Of a stretch of DNA of 10,659 nucleotides, positions 1 through 6,935 are shown piece by piece (position 1 is the stretch's first letter; the number at the start of each line of letters is the position of its first letter). The notes under the pieces are model-generated. The model was not told the origin of the DNA, searched no databases, and saw only the letters and a list, made by a program, of their open reading frames with translations. The position numbers and the translations under genes are program-made. This DNA comes from Chthonomonas sp035294505 (lineage in GTDB: Bacteria; Armatimonadota; Chthonomonadetes; Chthonomonadales; Chthonomonadaceae), in the NCBI RefSeq assembly GCF_035294505.1, contig NZ_DATGKU010000204.1:1-10659 (forward strand). The letters run 5' to 3'.

Positions 1-897
1 CATGATCTCGCGATTCTCCTCTCCGGCAGACCATCCGAGAAGCACGAGAAAATTGAAGAGGGCTTCGGGCAGGTAGCCTTCGCGCACAAACTCCATGAAC
101 TGTGTGGCGCCGTGGCGCTTACTCAATTTTTTTCGGTCGGGGCCAAGGATGAGAGGGGGATGCACCAGTTTTGGGGGTTCCCAACCGAAGGCCTGTATCA
201 CCGCCATGAATTTTGCGGCGCTAGAGAGCCAGTCATCTCCACGGATAACATGGGTGATTCCCATGAGGTGATCATCCACGACGCAGGCGAGAAAGTATGT
301 GGGATAACCGTCCGACTTCAGAAGAATCTGGTCGTCTTGCGAGCGGTTGTCGTAGACAATCTCCCCTCGAACGAGGTCGTGCACAACCGTTTGGCCTTCG
401 AGCGGCATGGCCAGACGAATCACGGGGGTTGGTTCAACGCCCTCTTCACTGAGGCGCTTTAGGCGCATCTGCTCGCGGCGTTGGGGGTCGCGGCAATGCC
501 GGTCGTAACCGGTGGGGATACCGCGTGCCTGTTGCTCTTTACGCATCGCTTCCAGGCGTTCCTTGCTGCAGTAGCAGTAGTAGGCCTTGCCTTCGGCCAC
601 GAGCTTTTCTGCATATTCTTTATAGATTTCGAGCCGTTGGCTTTGAATGTAGGGGCCTTTAGGGCCGCCGGTGACCCACCATTCGTCGGGAACGATGCCA
701 AGATATCGCAGGCTCTCTTCGATATCCCACACGCCTTCTGGGACATAACGTTCAGGGGTGCGATCGGTATCTTCAAGGCGAGCAATAAACTGCCCCCCCT
801 CTTTTTGGGCGAGCAACCAGTTATATATCGCGGTGCGCAAGTTGCCCACATGGGGTGAGCCGGTGGGGCTGGGCGCATAGCGAACGCGAACCGACAT
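1..897 (-). CDS. gltX: Glutamyl-tRNA synthetase, N-terminal 299 residues (C-terminus outside window)
   Basis: This class I aminoacyl-tRNA synthetase charges tRNA-Glu (or also tRNA-Gln in species using the transamidation route) in the cytoplasm. The reading frame begins at ATG 897 and is open to base 1, giving 299 of the roughly 470-500 residues usual for the family. The start reads MSVRVRYAPSPTGSPHVGN, with the HIGH-type signature HVGN at residues 16-19. The KMSKS equivalent is KKLSKR at 256-261. An insertion with C108-x-C110-x24-C135 matches the zinc-binding SWIM-like element of bacterial GltX; the fourth ligand position holds D137 rather than His, with H134 adjacent. An AAGGAG ribosome-binding site lies 5 nt upstream and overlaps the stop of the preceding gene, so translation is probably coupled. 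The anticodon-binding domain, which decides discriminating versus non-discriminating behaviour, is not in the window. Confidence 0.97.
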   Translation of the reverse strand, partial: MSVRVRYAPSPTGSPHVGNLRTAIYNWLLAQKEGGQFIARLEDTDRTPERYVPEGVWDIEESLRYLGIVPDEWWVTGGPKGPYIQSQRLEIYKEYAEKLVAEGKAYYCYCSKERLEAMRKEQQARGIPTGYDRHCRDPQRREQMRLKRLSEEGVEPTPVIRLAMPLEGQTVVHDLVRGEIVYDNRSQDDQILLKSDGYPTYFLACVVDDHLMGITHVIRGDDWLSSAAKFMAVIQAFGWEPPKLVHPPLILGPDRKKLSKRHGATQFMEFVREGYLPEALFNFLVLLGWSAGEENREIM

Positions 898-902
898 GGT
901 TT

Positions 903-908
903 CTCCTT
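903..908 (-). promoter_or_regulatory. gltX ribosome-binding site overlapping upstream stop codon
   Basis: On the minus strand AAGGAG occupies 908-903, five bases before the gltX ATG at 897. It overlaps the TAA stop (909-907) of the 632-residue gene. Ribosomes terminating on that gene finish directly on the gltX initiation site, which predicts translational coupling. Confidence 0.8.
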
Positions 909-2805
909 AGTGGATGATATACTTCCGTTTGGAACGGTCGAATCCTTGAGAAAGTTTGCGGGCATCGAAGACCCACACGCCGCCCCGTTGGAAGAAGCAA
1001 TGGTAGCCGGAGAGAATGGAGGCGACCATTCTGCGTTTCATACGTCGTACCACATTTGCCTCGGTGAGCAGCGTAAGGTACTCAATGCCTTTTCGGTAGT
1101 GCTCCATGATATGCCGCAAAATCTCAAAATTGGGAAGTTGCTCGGTCTCTGCGCGCTGCTGAAGCTCAAGTAACTCGTTAATGCGATTGCGGCTAATGAA
1201 CATAATCGGTTCACTTTCATCGTTGTAGTTGACGACGTAGCGATCTGGAGCTTGGCGTTCGAGGGTAAAGGTGGCTCCTGAATCGATAGGGATTGTCGAG
1301 AACCAGTCGAAGAGGCCGTAGAGAAGGCGTGTTTCGTTATTGACCCAGACTTGCGCTGTATGTCCTCCCGGCAAAACGAACTCGGTTTCCAGAATAGTAG
1401 GCTTTGGTGGGAAGAAGCCGGGTGGGAACTGACAGAGCGGCATGGTTCCGATCTGTTTGTGATGGTATTTGATCACCGCGCGGGCGGTTGTCGGCGGGTT
1501 AGGGTCCGGTTCGGGAAGAGGCTCTTCTTCATCGAGCACATCTTGAGCGAGCGGGTTGAGTATTTCCTGACGAAGATTGCCGTCGAATCCCTCATCTTCA
1601 AGCAGTACGTCTATCGGGTTGCCGTCGGCGTCGAAGTAGGTCTCTTGCGGATAGTGAAGGATGGAGGGGACGGTGTAGACGTAGGGTGGTAGAGAGCCTT
1701 GAGGACGGAACCGCAGGCTACCCACCCACAGCACTCGTGAGTCCTCTTTAAGCGCTTCGGTAATGGTCTGAAGGTCTTGTTGATAGGTTGGGTAGGATGG
1801 TGATATTTCGAAGTGCTCTTCCAGCAGTTTGTGGGCAAAAGTTGTGCCATCGGTCTGCAGCACCTTTTGCACGAGGGTTTCTCTGTCTTCCTCGGTGAGT
1901 TCGAGGGGCAGAATCTCCTGTTCCTTCTGCAGTTCTATCTCATCTCCTACCTCTTGTTCGGCCAGTAGGGGGAAGAGCGCGCGCAGACGGGCCTCTGTTT
2001 TCGCCCCTATCCATAGGTTACCCTGCAGCGGGAAGGCTCCACTGCGATAGATGGCCGTATAAAATTTGCGTGCATCGAAGCCTTCAGGATCGAGATGGTA
2101 GGCGAGGAACTGCAGCACTTTACCGTGCACCGGTTCATCTATCCTATCAAGCAAAATGGGAATTTTCTCCGTAGGGTTGGTGGTTAGTTCTAGCTCTTCG
2201 GCGAGGGGTAGGTAGCGGGAGACCTCTTCGGGGGTTAAGAAGTTATCGAAGAGAATCTCCTCTTCGCGCTCCTGCTGGGTTTTGCTGTAGATAGCCTCGA
2301 GGCTGGCCTCGGTTTCGAGGAGCCACCCTGTGGGAGCGATGGCCGTGTTTTCAACGTGAAAGTAGCGTTTTCCATCTATGACGTAGCGGCGAATAATGTC
2401 GTCGTAGACCTCTTTGGGGCGACGGTAGATCGCGCTCATCTCGCGTGCAAGGACTTCGATACGGAGCGGACGACCGCATTCCAGAAGAATACGCTGCAGA
2501 TTCCTGTCGAAGGAGTGCGAGGTATCCATATACCGCAGCCAAAGCGTCCATCGCCGTTCGCGAGGTGCCACGCGCTGGTTGTTCTGGGTTGGGTCGAGGG
2601 TAAACCGAGTGCGGTGTGTTATCAAAATAACGCGCGCTAGTTTCGCATCAAACTCAGGCAAGGCGATGCTACGGGCGATATCTATGGTACGTAGCGACGT
2701 TCCGGCCTGCAGCAGTGCGTTACAGATAAGGTCTGCTGCGTAGAGCGAGGCCAGCGTAAGTTCTTTGTTTTGTTCTTCCGGTTTTTGTGGTGCGGCAGTG
2801 GCCAC
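907..2805 (-). CDS. Uncharacterised 632-residue protein with several winged-helix-like modules
   Basis: I do not recognise a named family. The start is GTG 2805, supported by AAGGGGGG at 2822-2815 with 9 nt spacing. There is no signal peptide or membrane segment, so it is presumably cytoplasmic. Several segments look like winged-helix or HARE-HTH-type folds, each a short helical stretch followed by a hydrophobic, aromatic wing: about residues 18-92, 100-163 (ending in a YFHVENTAIAPTGWLL-type strand pair), 225-268, 308-368 (ending VLWVGSLRFRP) and 570-616 (ending FFQRGGVWVFDARK). Residues 400-440 form an acidic, proline-rich linker (DEEEPLPEPDPNPP), followed at about 440-545 by a beta-rich segment. 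The gene sits between rimO and gltX with gaps of 23 and 9 bp. A nucleic-acid-binding role, perhaps tied to translation, is inference from fold impression and context only. No catalytic motif is apparent. Confidence 0.9.
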   Translation of the reverse strand: MATAAPQKPEEQNKELTLASLYAADLICNALLQAGTSLRTIDIARSIALPEFDAKLARVILITHRTRFTLDPTQNNQRVAPRERRWTLWLRYMDTSHSFDRNLQRILLECGRPLRIEVLAREMSAIYRRPKEVYDDIIRRYVIDGKRYFHVENTAIAPTGWLLETEASLEAIYSKTQQEREEEILFDNFLTPEEVSRYLPLAEELELTTNPTEKIPILLDRIDEPVHGKVLQFLAYHLDPEGFDARKFYTAIYRSGAFPLQGNLWIGAKTEARLRALFPLLAEQEVGDEIELQKEQEILPLELTEEDRETLVQKVLQTDGTTFAHKLLEEHFEISPSYPTYQQDLQTITEALKEDSRVLWVGSLRFRPQGSLPPYVYTVPSILHYPQETYFDADGNPIDVLLEDEGFDGNLRQEILNPLAQDVLDEEEPLPEPDPNPPTTARAVIKYHHKQIGTMPLCQFPPGFFPPKPTILETEFVLPGGHTAQVWVNNETRLLYGLFDWFSTIPIDSGATFTLERQAPDRYVVNYNDESEPIMFISRNRINELLELQQRAETEQLPNFEILRHIMEHYRKGIEYLTLLTEANVVRRMKRRMVASILSGYHCFFQRGGVWVFDARKLSQGFDRSKRKYIIH

Positions 2806-2814
2806 GTTTGTATT

Positions 2815-2822
2815 CCCCCCTT
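2815..2822 (-). promoter_or_regulatory. Ribosome-binding site deciding a GTG start
   Basis: The minus strand reads AAGGGGGG at 2822-2815, followed by 9 nt and then GTG at 2805-2803. No ATG at a usable distance competes, so this site fixes the non-ATG start of the 632-residue gene. It lies in the 23 bp gap after rimO. Confidence 0.7.
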
Positions 2823-2837
2823 GCTAGCTCAGCTAGC
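2823..2837 (-). repeat. Short inverted repeat over the rimO stop codon
   Basis: GCTAGCT, one base, then AGCTAGC make a perfect 7-1-7 palindrome. In RNA it could form a 5 bp stem with a 5 nt loop. It spans the rimO TGA (2831-2829) and lies directly before the next ribosome-binding site. It is too weak and lacks a U-tract to be a terminator; a role in intercistronic mRNA stability or translation is only a possibility. Confidence 0.35.
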
Positions 2838-4274
2838 TGTAGAATGTTTCGCTAGTAGTGATGAATGCGGTAACGTTGTTGTAGGCGATTCAATAGGCTC
2901 GCCGATCAGATCGTAGGTACGGGCCTCCGTTATGCGGGCTGTAACAAAGGTACCAGGGTTGGCAAAGCAGCGTTTCACATAGACTTTACCGTCAACCTCC
3001 GGGCCATCGCGGTAAGAACGCCCTACTGCAGTCGTAGGGTCGAGCGGCGATCGCCCTTCGATAAGCACCTCTAGAGGCCGTCCTATCCACTGACGATTGC
3101 GTTCATAAGAGATGGCTTGTTGACGTGCCATGAGCCGTTCCCGTCGTTGCATTTTGACCTTTTCAGAGACCTTTGGCCGCATGGTTGCAGCCGGTGTGCC
3201 TTCTTCGACCGAGTAGGTAAAAACCCCAACTCGGTCGAACTGAGCTTCTTCGAGAAAACGTTCAAGCGTTGCAAAGTGAGCTTCGGTTTCACCCGGAAAA
3301 CCCACAATGAAGGTCGTACGGATGGCGGCATCTGGCATGGCGTTTCGGAACTTTTGAAGGAGTTCGATGTAGCCTTGATAGCTCATGGGACGACGCATTT
3401 TGCGCAGGATGGCGTCGTCGGCATGTTGGAGAGGCATATCTATGTAGTGGCATATTTTCGGGGTCGTTGCTAGCGTTTCGATAAGTTCGTCATTAACTCG
3501 TGACGGGTAGCAATAGAAGAGCCGGATCCAACGAAGTTCGTCGATCTCTGAAAGGGCTTTGAGCAGTTCAGGCAAGCGAGGGCGCTTATACAGGTCGTAA
3601 CCGTATTGGGTTGAGTCTTGAGCGATCAGATTCAGTTCTCGTACCCCTTGCGCAGCGAGCTGGCGGGCCTCTTCGATGATCCGTTCAAAGGGCTTACTTA
3701 CATGGCGACCTCGGAAGGAGGGTATGGCGCAGAAGGTACAGGTGTGGTCGCAGCCTTCTGAGATTTTGAGATAGGCAGACCAGGGTGTGCCCCATCGCAC
3801 CCGGGTCGGCACGTTTACCCAACGGTGATGGGGTTTGGCGGCGGTTTCCACGAGTTGACTGGGGCGAATAAGAACCTCTTGGGTGATCGTAGGAACCCGC
3901 TCGATCTGGCCGGTGCCTAGAAAAGCGTCCACTTCAGGAATGGCTTTGGACAGTTCTTGAGGGTATCTTTGCGCAAGACAGCCGACCACAACGACTTTCT
4001 TGACGTTCCCTTGTTGTTTTTGAGCAACGGCTTCAAGAATGGTATTAATCGACTCTTCACGCGCCGATTCGATAAAGGCGCAGGTGTTGATGATAACTAC
4101 ATCGGCAGCGATGGAGGCCAACTCCTGTGGGGAGCGGATAAAGCGAACGGAATGGCCTTCTTCTTTCAGAAGGCCTAGCATCTCCTCACTATCTACCTGG
4201 TTCTTGGCGCAGCCGAGATTGATGAGACCTACGGTGCGTTTATCGTTTTTGATTTGGGTTTGAGACATGGCCAC
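2829..4274 (-). CDS. rimO: Ribosomal protein S12 (aspartyl) methylthiotransferase RimO
   Basis: RimO is a radical-SAM enzyme that adds a methylthio group to the beta carbon of a conserved aspartate in ribosomal protein S12. The N-terminal UPF0004 domain carries the three cluster cysteines C22 (NLGCAKNQVDSE), C65 (NTCAF) and C99 (VGCLA). The radical-SAM cluster is C175-x3-C179-x2-C182 in SEGCDHTCTFCAIPSFRGRH. The C-terminal TRAM domain spans about 397-458 and contains GPEVDGKVYV, which together with the SAM-loop context favours RimO over MiaB. At 481 residues it is somewhat longer than the usual 430-450; the excess is an N-terminal lead of about 13 residues and a Ser/Thr-rich tail of about 20. 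The start is GTG 4274 or ATG 4268 (residue 3); neither has a clear ribosome-binding site. It is first in the operon with the 632-residue gene and gltX. Confidence 0.96.
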   Translation of the reverse strand: MAMSQTQIKNDKRTVGLINLGCAKNQVDSEEMLGLLKEEGHSVRFIRSPQELASIAADVVIINTCAFIESAREESINTILEAVAQKQQGNVKKVVVVGCLAQRYPQELSKAIPEVDAFLGTGQIERVPTITQEVLIRPSQLVETAAKPHHRWVNVPTRVRWGTPWSAYLKISEGCDHTCTFCAIPSFRGRHVSKPFERIIEEARQLAAQGVRELNLIAQDSTQYGYDLYKRPRLPELLKALSEIDELRWIRLFYCYPSRVNDELIETLATTPKICHYIDMPLQHADDAILRKMRRPMSYQGYIELLQKFRNAMPDAAIRTTFIVGFPGETEAHFATLERFLEEAQFDRVGVFTYSVEEGTPAATMRPKVSEKVKMQRRERLMARQQAISYERNRQWIGRPLEVLIEGRSPLDPTTAVGRSYRDGPEVDGKVYVKRCFANPGTFVTARITEARTYDLIGEPIESPTTTLPHSSLLAKHSTAS

Positions 4275-4300
4275 TGCCGCAATGTTGATTCGAGCTATAA

Positions 4301-4306
4301 AGTATA
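4301..4306 (-). promoter_or_regulatory. Candidate -10 element of the rimO operon promoter
   Basis: The minus strand reads TATACT at 4306-4301, one mismatch from the TATAAT consensus. It would place transcription start near 4294, about 20-26 nt before the rimO start. No convincing TTGACA-like -35 is found 16-18 bp upstream, so the assignment rests on the -10 and its position. Confidence 0.45.
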
Positions 4307-4386
4307 CCCCAAATGCGAAGCGGCATGGCTCCTCCCTGCTGCCCCACGGAGCAGCAACATCGAATCTTTTTAAGGGTAGGTTAAAA

Positions 4387-4400
4387 CGAATTGAGATTCG
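4387..4400 (+). repeat. Inverted repeat in the rimO/ribE divergent intergenic region
   Basis: CGAAT-TGAG-ATTCG is a perfect 5-4-5 inverted repeat, immediately upstream of a TATTAT (4402-4407) that could serve as a -10 for ribE. The core GATTCG occurs twice more in the same 161 bp region, at 4287-4292 and, inverted, at 4361-4366. This could be an operator, but the arms are short. Confidence 0.3.
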
Positions 4401-4401
4401 G

Positions 4402-4407
4402 TATTAT
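4402..4407 (+). promoter_or_regulatory. Possible -10 element for ribE
   Basis: TATTAT lies 28 bp before the ribE ATG. A weak A/T-rich -35 candidate (TTAAAA, 4381-4386) is at 15 bp spacing, which is short. No FMN riboswitch is visible: the leader of about 25-30 nt is far too small to hold one. Confidence 0.25.
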
Positions 4408-4435
4408 GTTAGGAAGGAGAAAATAGGGACGTTCT

Positions 4436-5086
4436 ATGTTTACGGGCATCGTCGAAGAGATCGGAACGGTTGTTGCTGTGAAGAGTGGAGCACGGTCGGC
4501 TCTTATCGAGATAGAGGCCTCCAGAACCGTCCAAGGCACGGACGTGGGAGATAGCCTGGCGGTAAACGGTTGCTGTCTGACCGTCGTTGGTAGGGAGGAG
4601 ATAGATGGCAAGGCCCCTTCCGGTGCGATACTTCGTTTCGATGTTGTTCCTGAGACAATGATGCGAACGAATTTAGGCGACTTACACAGCGGCTCCCCGG
4701 TGAATTTAGAGCGTCCGCTGGCAGCAGAGGGGCGTTTCGGCGGCCACATTGTACAGGGTCACGTGGATGGGGTGGGGCACGTTAGGGAGATAAAGAGGTC
4801 TGAGAATGCACGGATTATGGAGATAGCTTTCCCTCCTACTTTGCGACGTTATATTGTTGAAAAAGGCTCCATTTGTGTAGATGGTGTCAGTTTAACGGTA
4901 GCTTCCGTGGATGCTGAATCGTTCACTGTTTGGCTTATTCCGCACACTTGTGAAGTGACCACGTTGGGCAAGCGCCTGCCTGGGGATAGAGTGAATTTAG
5001 AGTGCGATCTCATTGGAAAATATGTGGAGAGCCTTTTAATGGAAGTCTTGCCCGAATATGTGAAGTCTTTGGGGAAGGGGTGTTAA
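4436..5086 (+). CDS. ribE: Riboflavin synthase alpha subunit (RibE / RibC type)
   Basis: This enzyme dismutates two molecules of 6,7-dimethyl-8-ribityllumazine to riboflavin, the last step of riboflavin synthesis. Its 216 residues match the family length. Two tandem lumazine-binding barrels are seen: residues 1-97 begin MFTGIVEEIG and contain NGCCLTV (44-50); residues 98-196 contain GGHIVQGHVDG (102-112), VDGVSLTV (148-155) and IPHT (168-171), closing with NLECDLIGKYVE. The ATG at 4436 is the only possible start, because an in-frame TAG lies at 4424-4426; AGGG at 4425-4428 gives 7 nt spacing, within a longer purine run (4411-4428). No ribD, ribBA or ribH is adjacent, so the gene is separated from the rest of the pathway within this window. 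It is transcribed divergently from rimO and probably together with the acetyltransferase gene that follows. Confidence 0.96.
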   Translation: MFTGIVEEIGTVVAVKSGARSALIEIEASRTVQGTDVGDSLAVNGCCLTVVGREEIDGKAPSGAILRFDVVPETMMRTNLGDLHSGSPVNLERPLAAEGRFGGHIVQGHVDGVGHVREIKRSENARIMEIAFPPTLRRYIVEKGSICVDGVSLTVASVDAESFTVWLIPHTCEVTTLGKRLPGDRVNLECDLIGKYVESLLMEVLPEYVKSLGKGC

Positions 5087-5093
5087 ACAACAG

Positions 5094-5939
5094 ATGGTGC
5101 GCGAGACCTCTGTACTGCTTGTACGTCCTCTCGTGGCGGCGGACGTGGAGGCCTGCGCGCGCCTTTTTGATAGCGATACAAACCGCTTTCTGACAGCCCG
5201 TATCAACCTGGAGGTTTACGGTTATCAAAATGAAGCCCTACCGGCTTGGGGAGCATTTGAGGGAGGAAGGTTGGAAGGAGTGCTGTTTCGCTATGCGAAT
5301 ATGGTGGTTGTTGTGGATAGAGATGGGCGCACGGCGGCAAGTTTCGCTTCCATTGTAGACGGGCAGGAGGGGCTGTTGGGTGCAAGAGGGTCTTTAGAGG
5401 CGGTCTATGGGTTACGGGCTTCTTTGCGGCGCTACCGGGTAGTAGGCCTAGAGGTGAGTCCTTTTATGCGTTTGGACGGCCCTCCACAGTGTGAGGAGTC
5501 TCTTTTGCGGCTGGCGCGTCGAGCCACGATGGGCGATCTCGATAAGTTAGCCGATCTCTATGCCGGCGCCGGCAACATGTATCGTAGTCGTCCCAACGTT
5601 ATGGGCAAGCTATCGAGCGGGCGAGTATTTGTGGTGGAGGAGATGTCGGGACATTCCTCATCGGCACGGATTGTTTCTTGTGCCTTGTTAAATGTGGAAA
5701 GCGAGCACGTTGGGCTTATCGGAGGAGTTTATACCCGACCGGAGGCGCGTGGTCATGGGTATGCGGCAGCATGTACGGCGGCGCTCGCCCTCGATCTCCA
5801 GAAGGATGGTAAGCTGCCGTGTCTGTTTTACGAGAATCCGGTGGCCGGAAGGGTGTATCGGCGATTGGGCTTTAAGGAGGTCTCGATGTGGGGGCTGCTC
5901 TATTTGGAGGATTCTCTCGCAGGGACAGGTCGCAAATAG
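5094..5939 (+). CDS. Two-domain GNAT-family N-acetyltransferase (DUF4081-like N-terminus)
   Basis: This is a predicted acetyl-CoA-dependent acyltransferase of 281 residues with unknown substrate. The C-terminal GNAT domain (about 138-270) shows the acetyl-CoA pyrophosphate-binding loop in GVYTRPEARGHGYAAA (211-226, R/Q-x-x-G-x-G/A type), followed by the N248-P-x6-Y255-RRLGF motif typical of the fold's end. The N-terminal half (about 7-110), with RPL..ADVEACARLFDSD, a following NRFLTARINLE stretch and AWGAFEGGRLEGVL, resembles the divergent GNAT-like domain DUF4081 that precedes GNAT domains in actinobacterial and related proteins. The start lies 7 bp after ribE; a GGGGAAGGGG stretch at the end of ribE can act as its ribosome-binding site. 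Close spacing suggests co-transcription, but a role in flavin metabolism is not shown. Confidence 0.88.
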   Translation: MVRETSVLLVRPLVAADVEACARLFDSDTNRFLTARINLEVYGYQNEALPAWGAFEGGRLEGVLFRYANMVVVVDRDGRTAASFASIVDGQEGLLGARGSLEAVYGLRASLRRYRVVGLEVSPFMRLDGPPQCEESLLRLARRATMGDLDKLADLYAGAGNMYRSRPNVMGKLSSGRVFVVEEMSGHSSSARIVSCALLNVESEHVGLIGGVYTRPEARGHGYAAACTAALALDLQKDGKLPCLFYENPVAGRVYRRLGFKEVSMWGLLYLEDSLAGTGRK

Positions 5940-5952
5940 GGCAGAAAAGGTG

Positions 5953-5993
5953 TAGAATGTATCGGCCTAGTGTCAAAAAATCGAATTTGGAGG
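5953..5993 (+). promoter_or_regulatory. Possible promoter and strong ribosome-binding site before the isomerase gene
   Basis: The 58 bp gap after the acetyltransferase contains TAGAAT (5953-5958) preceded by TG, resembling an extended -10, without a recognisable -35. GGAGG at 5989-5993 lies 4 nt before the ATG at 5998. The ribosome-binding site is convincing; the promoter is tentative. If it is real, the isomerase, reductase and rnz genes can be expressed separately from ribE. Confidence 0.4.
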
Positions 5994-5997
5994 TTCT

Positions 5998-6882
5998 ATG
6001 TTTGTCTCTATTCGAGATGAGATCGTTTTCGCTGCGGGATATAAGCAGCTCGGAGAAGGGTTGAAGGATTTAGGCTACCAATCCGTGGAGCTTCTGGTGC
6101 ACCGCGATGACACGGTGTCGGCGCTACAGCCGGTAGAGGGTAGGGAGCGCCTTCGGCTCTCCGGCGAGGAGGGGTTGGCGGAGCTGAAACGCCAAGCGGA
6201 GCGCATGGATGTACAGATTTGCGCCCTATGTATGGGCAATAACTTCAACGCTGCGGACTGGGAAGCTGAAATCTCATGGGCGGTACGTACTGTGGAGGCC
6301 GCTGCCAAATTAGGGGTGCCGGTGGTACGGATTGACCCTCTTCTGAAAGGGGAGCCTCATCGAAGCTCGGAGGAGACGCAGGCCATTGTTGTCAATGCTT
6401 TAAGCGAGATACTACAGCGCACGGCCGGTATCGGGGTGGATTTGGGGATAGAGAACCATGGCGGGATTGGCAACGACCCAGAATTTCTGGGCTATGTGCT
6501 GTCTACGGTCAATTCACCGCGTTTAGGGTTGACGCTGGATTCGGGCAACTTCTATTGGCGGGGCTGGCCCCTTTCCAAAGTCTATGCCATTTTTGAGCGT
6601 TTCGCCCATGATGTGAAGCATACGCACATCAAGAACATCGCCTATCCGGAAGAGATTCGAGAGAGCGAGCGCGCTATCGGCTATGAGTATGGGCGCTATG
6701 TTTCGCCGATATATGAGGGGGATATTGACCTCTCGCGCTATGTGCGCCTGCTGAAACAGGCAGGATACTCTCGCGATCTCTGCATGGAGGACGAGTCGCT
6801 TGGGCGTTATACTGAATCGGAAAGAAGGGAGAATTTACGAAAAGGCCGCCAGTACTTAGAGAGGCTTATTCAGAGTGCATGA
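5998..6882 (+). CDS. Sugar phosphate isomerase/epimerase family protein (IolE/xylose-isomerase-like TIM barrel)
   Basis: This 294-residue protein belongs to the AP-endonuclease-2/xylose-isomerase-like TIM-barrel superfamily, whose members isomerise, epimerise or dehydrate sugars and inositol derivatives with a divalent metal. The probable metal ligands lie at strand ends in the usual order: E152 (GIENHGG), D181 (LTLDSGN), H208 or H210 (KHTHIKN) and E264 (CMEDES). Early strands read SVELLVHRDD and CALCMGNNF, and VVRIDP lies at 109-113. There is no signal peptide. The exact substrate cannot be read from sequence. An aldo/keto reductase gene follows within 53 bp, suggesting a two-step modification of one sugar or polyol: redox change at one carbon and rearrangement at another. 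The ATG at 5998 is set by a strong GGAGG. Confidence 0.88.
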   Translation: MFVSIRDEIVFAAGYKQLGEGLKDLGYQSVELLVHRDDTVSALQPVEGRERLRLSGEEGLAELKRQAERMDVQICALCMGNNFNAADWEAEISWAVRTVEAAAKLGVPVVRIDPLLKGEPHRSSEETQAIVVNALSEILQRTAGIGVDLGIENHGGIGNDPEFLGYVLSTVNSPRLGLTLDSGNFYWRGWPLSKVYAIFERFAHDVKHTHIKNIAYPEEIRESERAIGYEYGRYVSPIYEGDIDLSRYVRLLKQAGYSRDLCMEDESLGRYTESERRENLRKGRQYLERLIQSA

Positions 6883-6903
6883 GGGAGTACCGCTTTGTTC
6901 AGA

Positions 6904-6935
6904 AGAGAATTTTGCCGAGAAAGGAGAGAATTTGC
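6904..6935 (+). repeat. Near-duplicate 11-12 bp segment before the aldo/keto reductase start
   Basis: AGAGAATTTTGC (6904-6915) recurs as AGAGAATTTGC (6925-6935), one T shorter and 21 bp downstream; the second copy directly precedes ATG 6936. AAGGAG at 6921-6926 overlaps the second copy and gives 9 nt spacing to that ATG. This site decides the start at 6936 over the ATG at 6879. Confidence 0.5.

Noticed and set aside
4328..4355. GC-rich partial inverted repeats (GCTCC...GGAGC and GCTGC...GCAGC) between rimO and ribE as a terminator
   Set aside because: Both flanking genes are transcribed away from this region, stems are short or mismatched, and no gene ends here.
4408..4436. FMN riboswitch before ribE
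   Set aside because: The available leader is too short, and none of the conserved multi-helix RFN pattern is visible anywhere in the 161 bp region.
4381..4749. A 122-codon minus-strand frame opposite the ribE start
   Set aside because: It overlaps ribE and its leader; its protein is low-complexity (Ser, Pro, Arg rich) and no ribosome-binding site or homology is evident.
5874..5939. AAGGAGGT followed 4 nt later by an in-frame ATG (5886) inside the acetyltransferase, which could start a 17-residue peptide
   Set aside because: The bases encode the common GNAT ending G-F-K-E-V, which explains the ribosome-binding-site likeness; nothing else supports an internal start.
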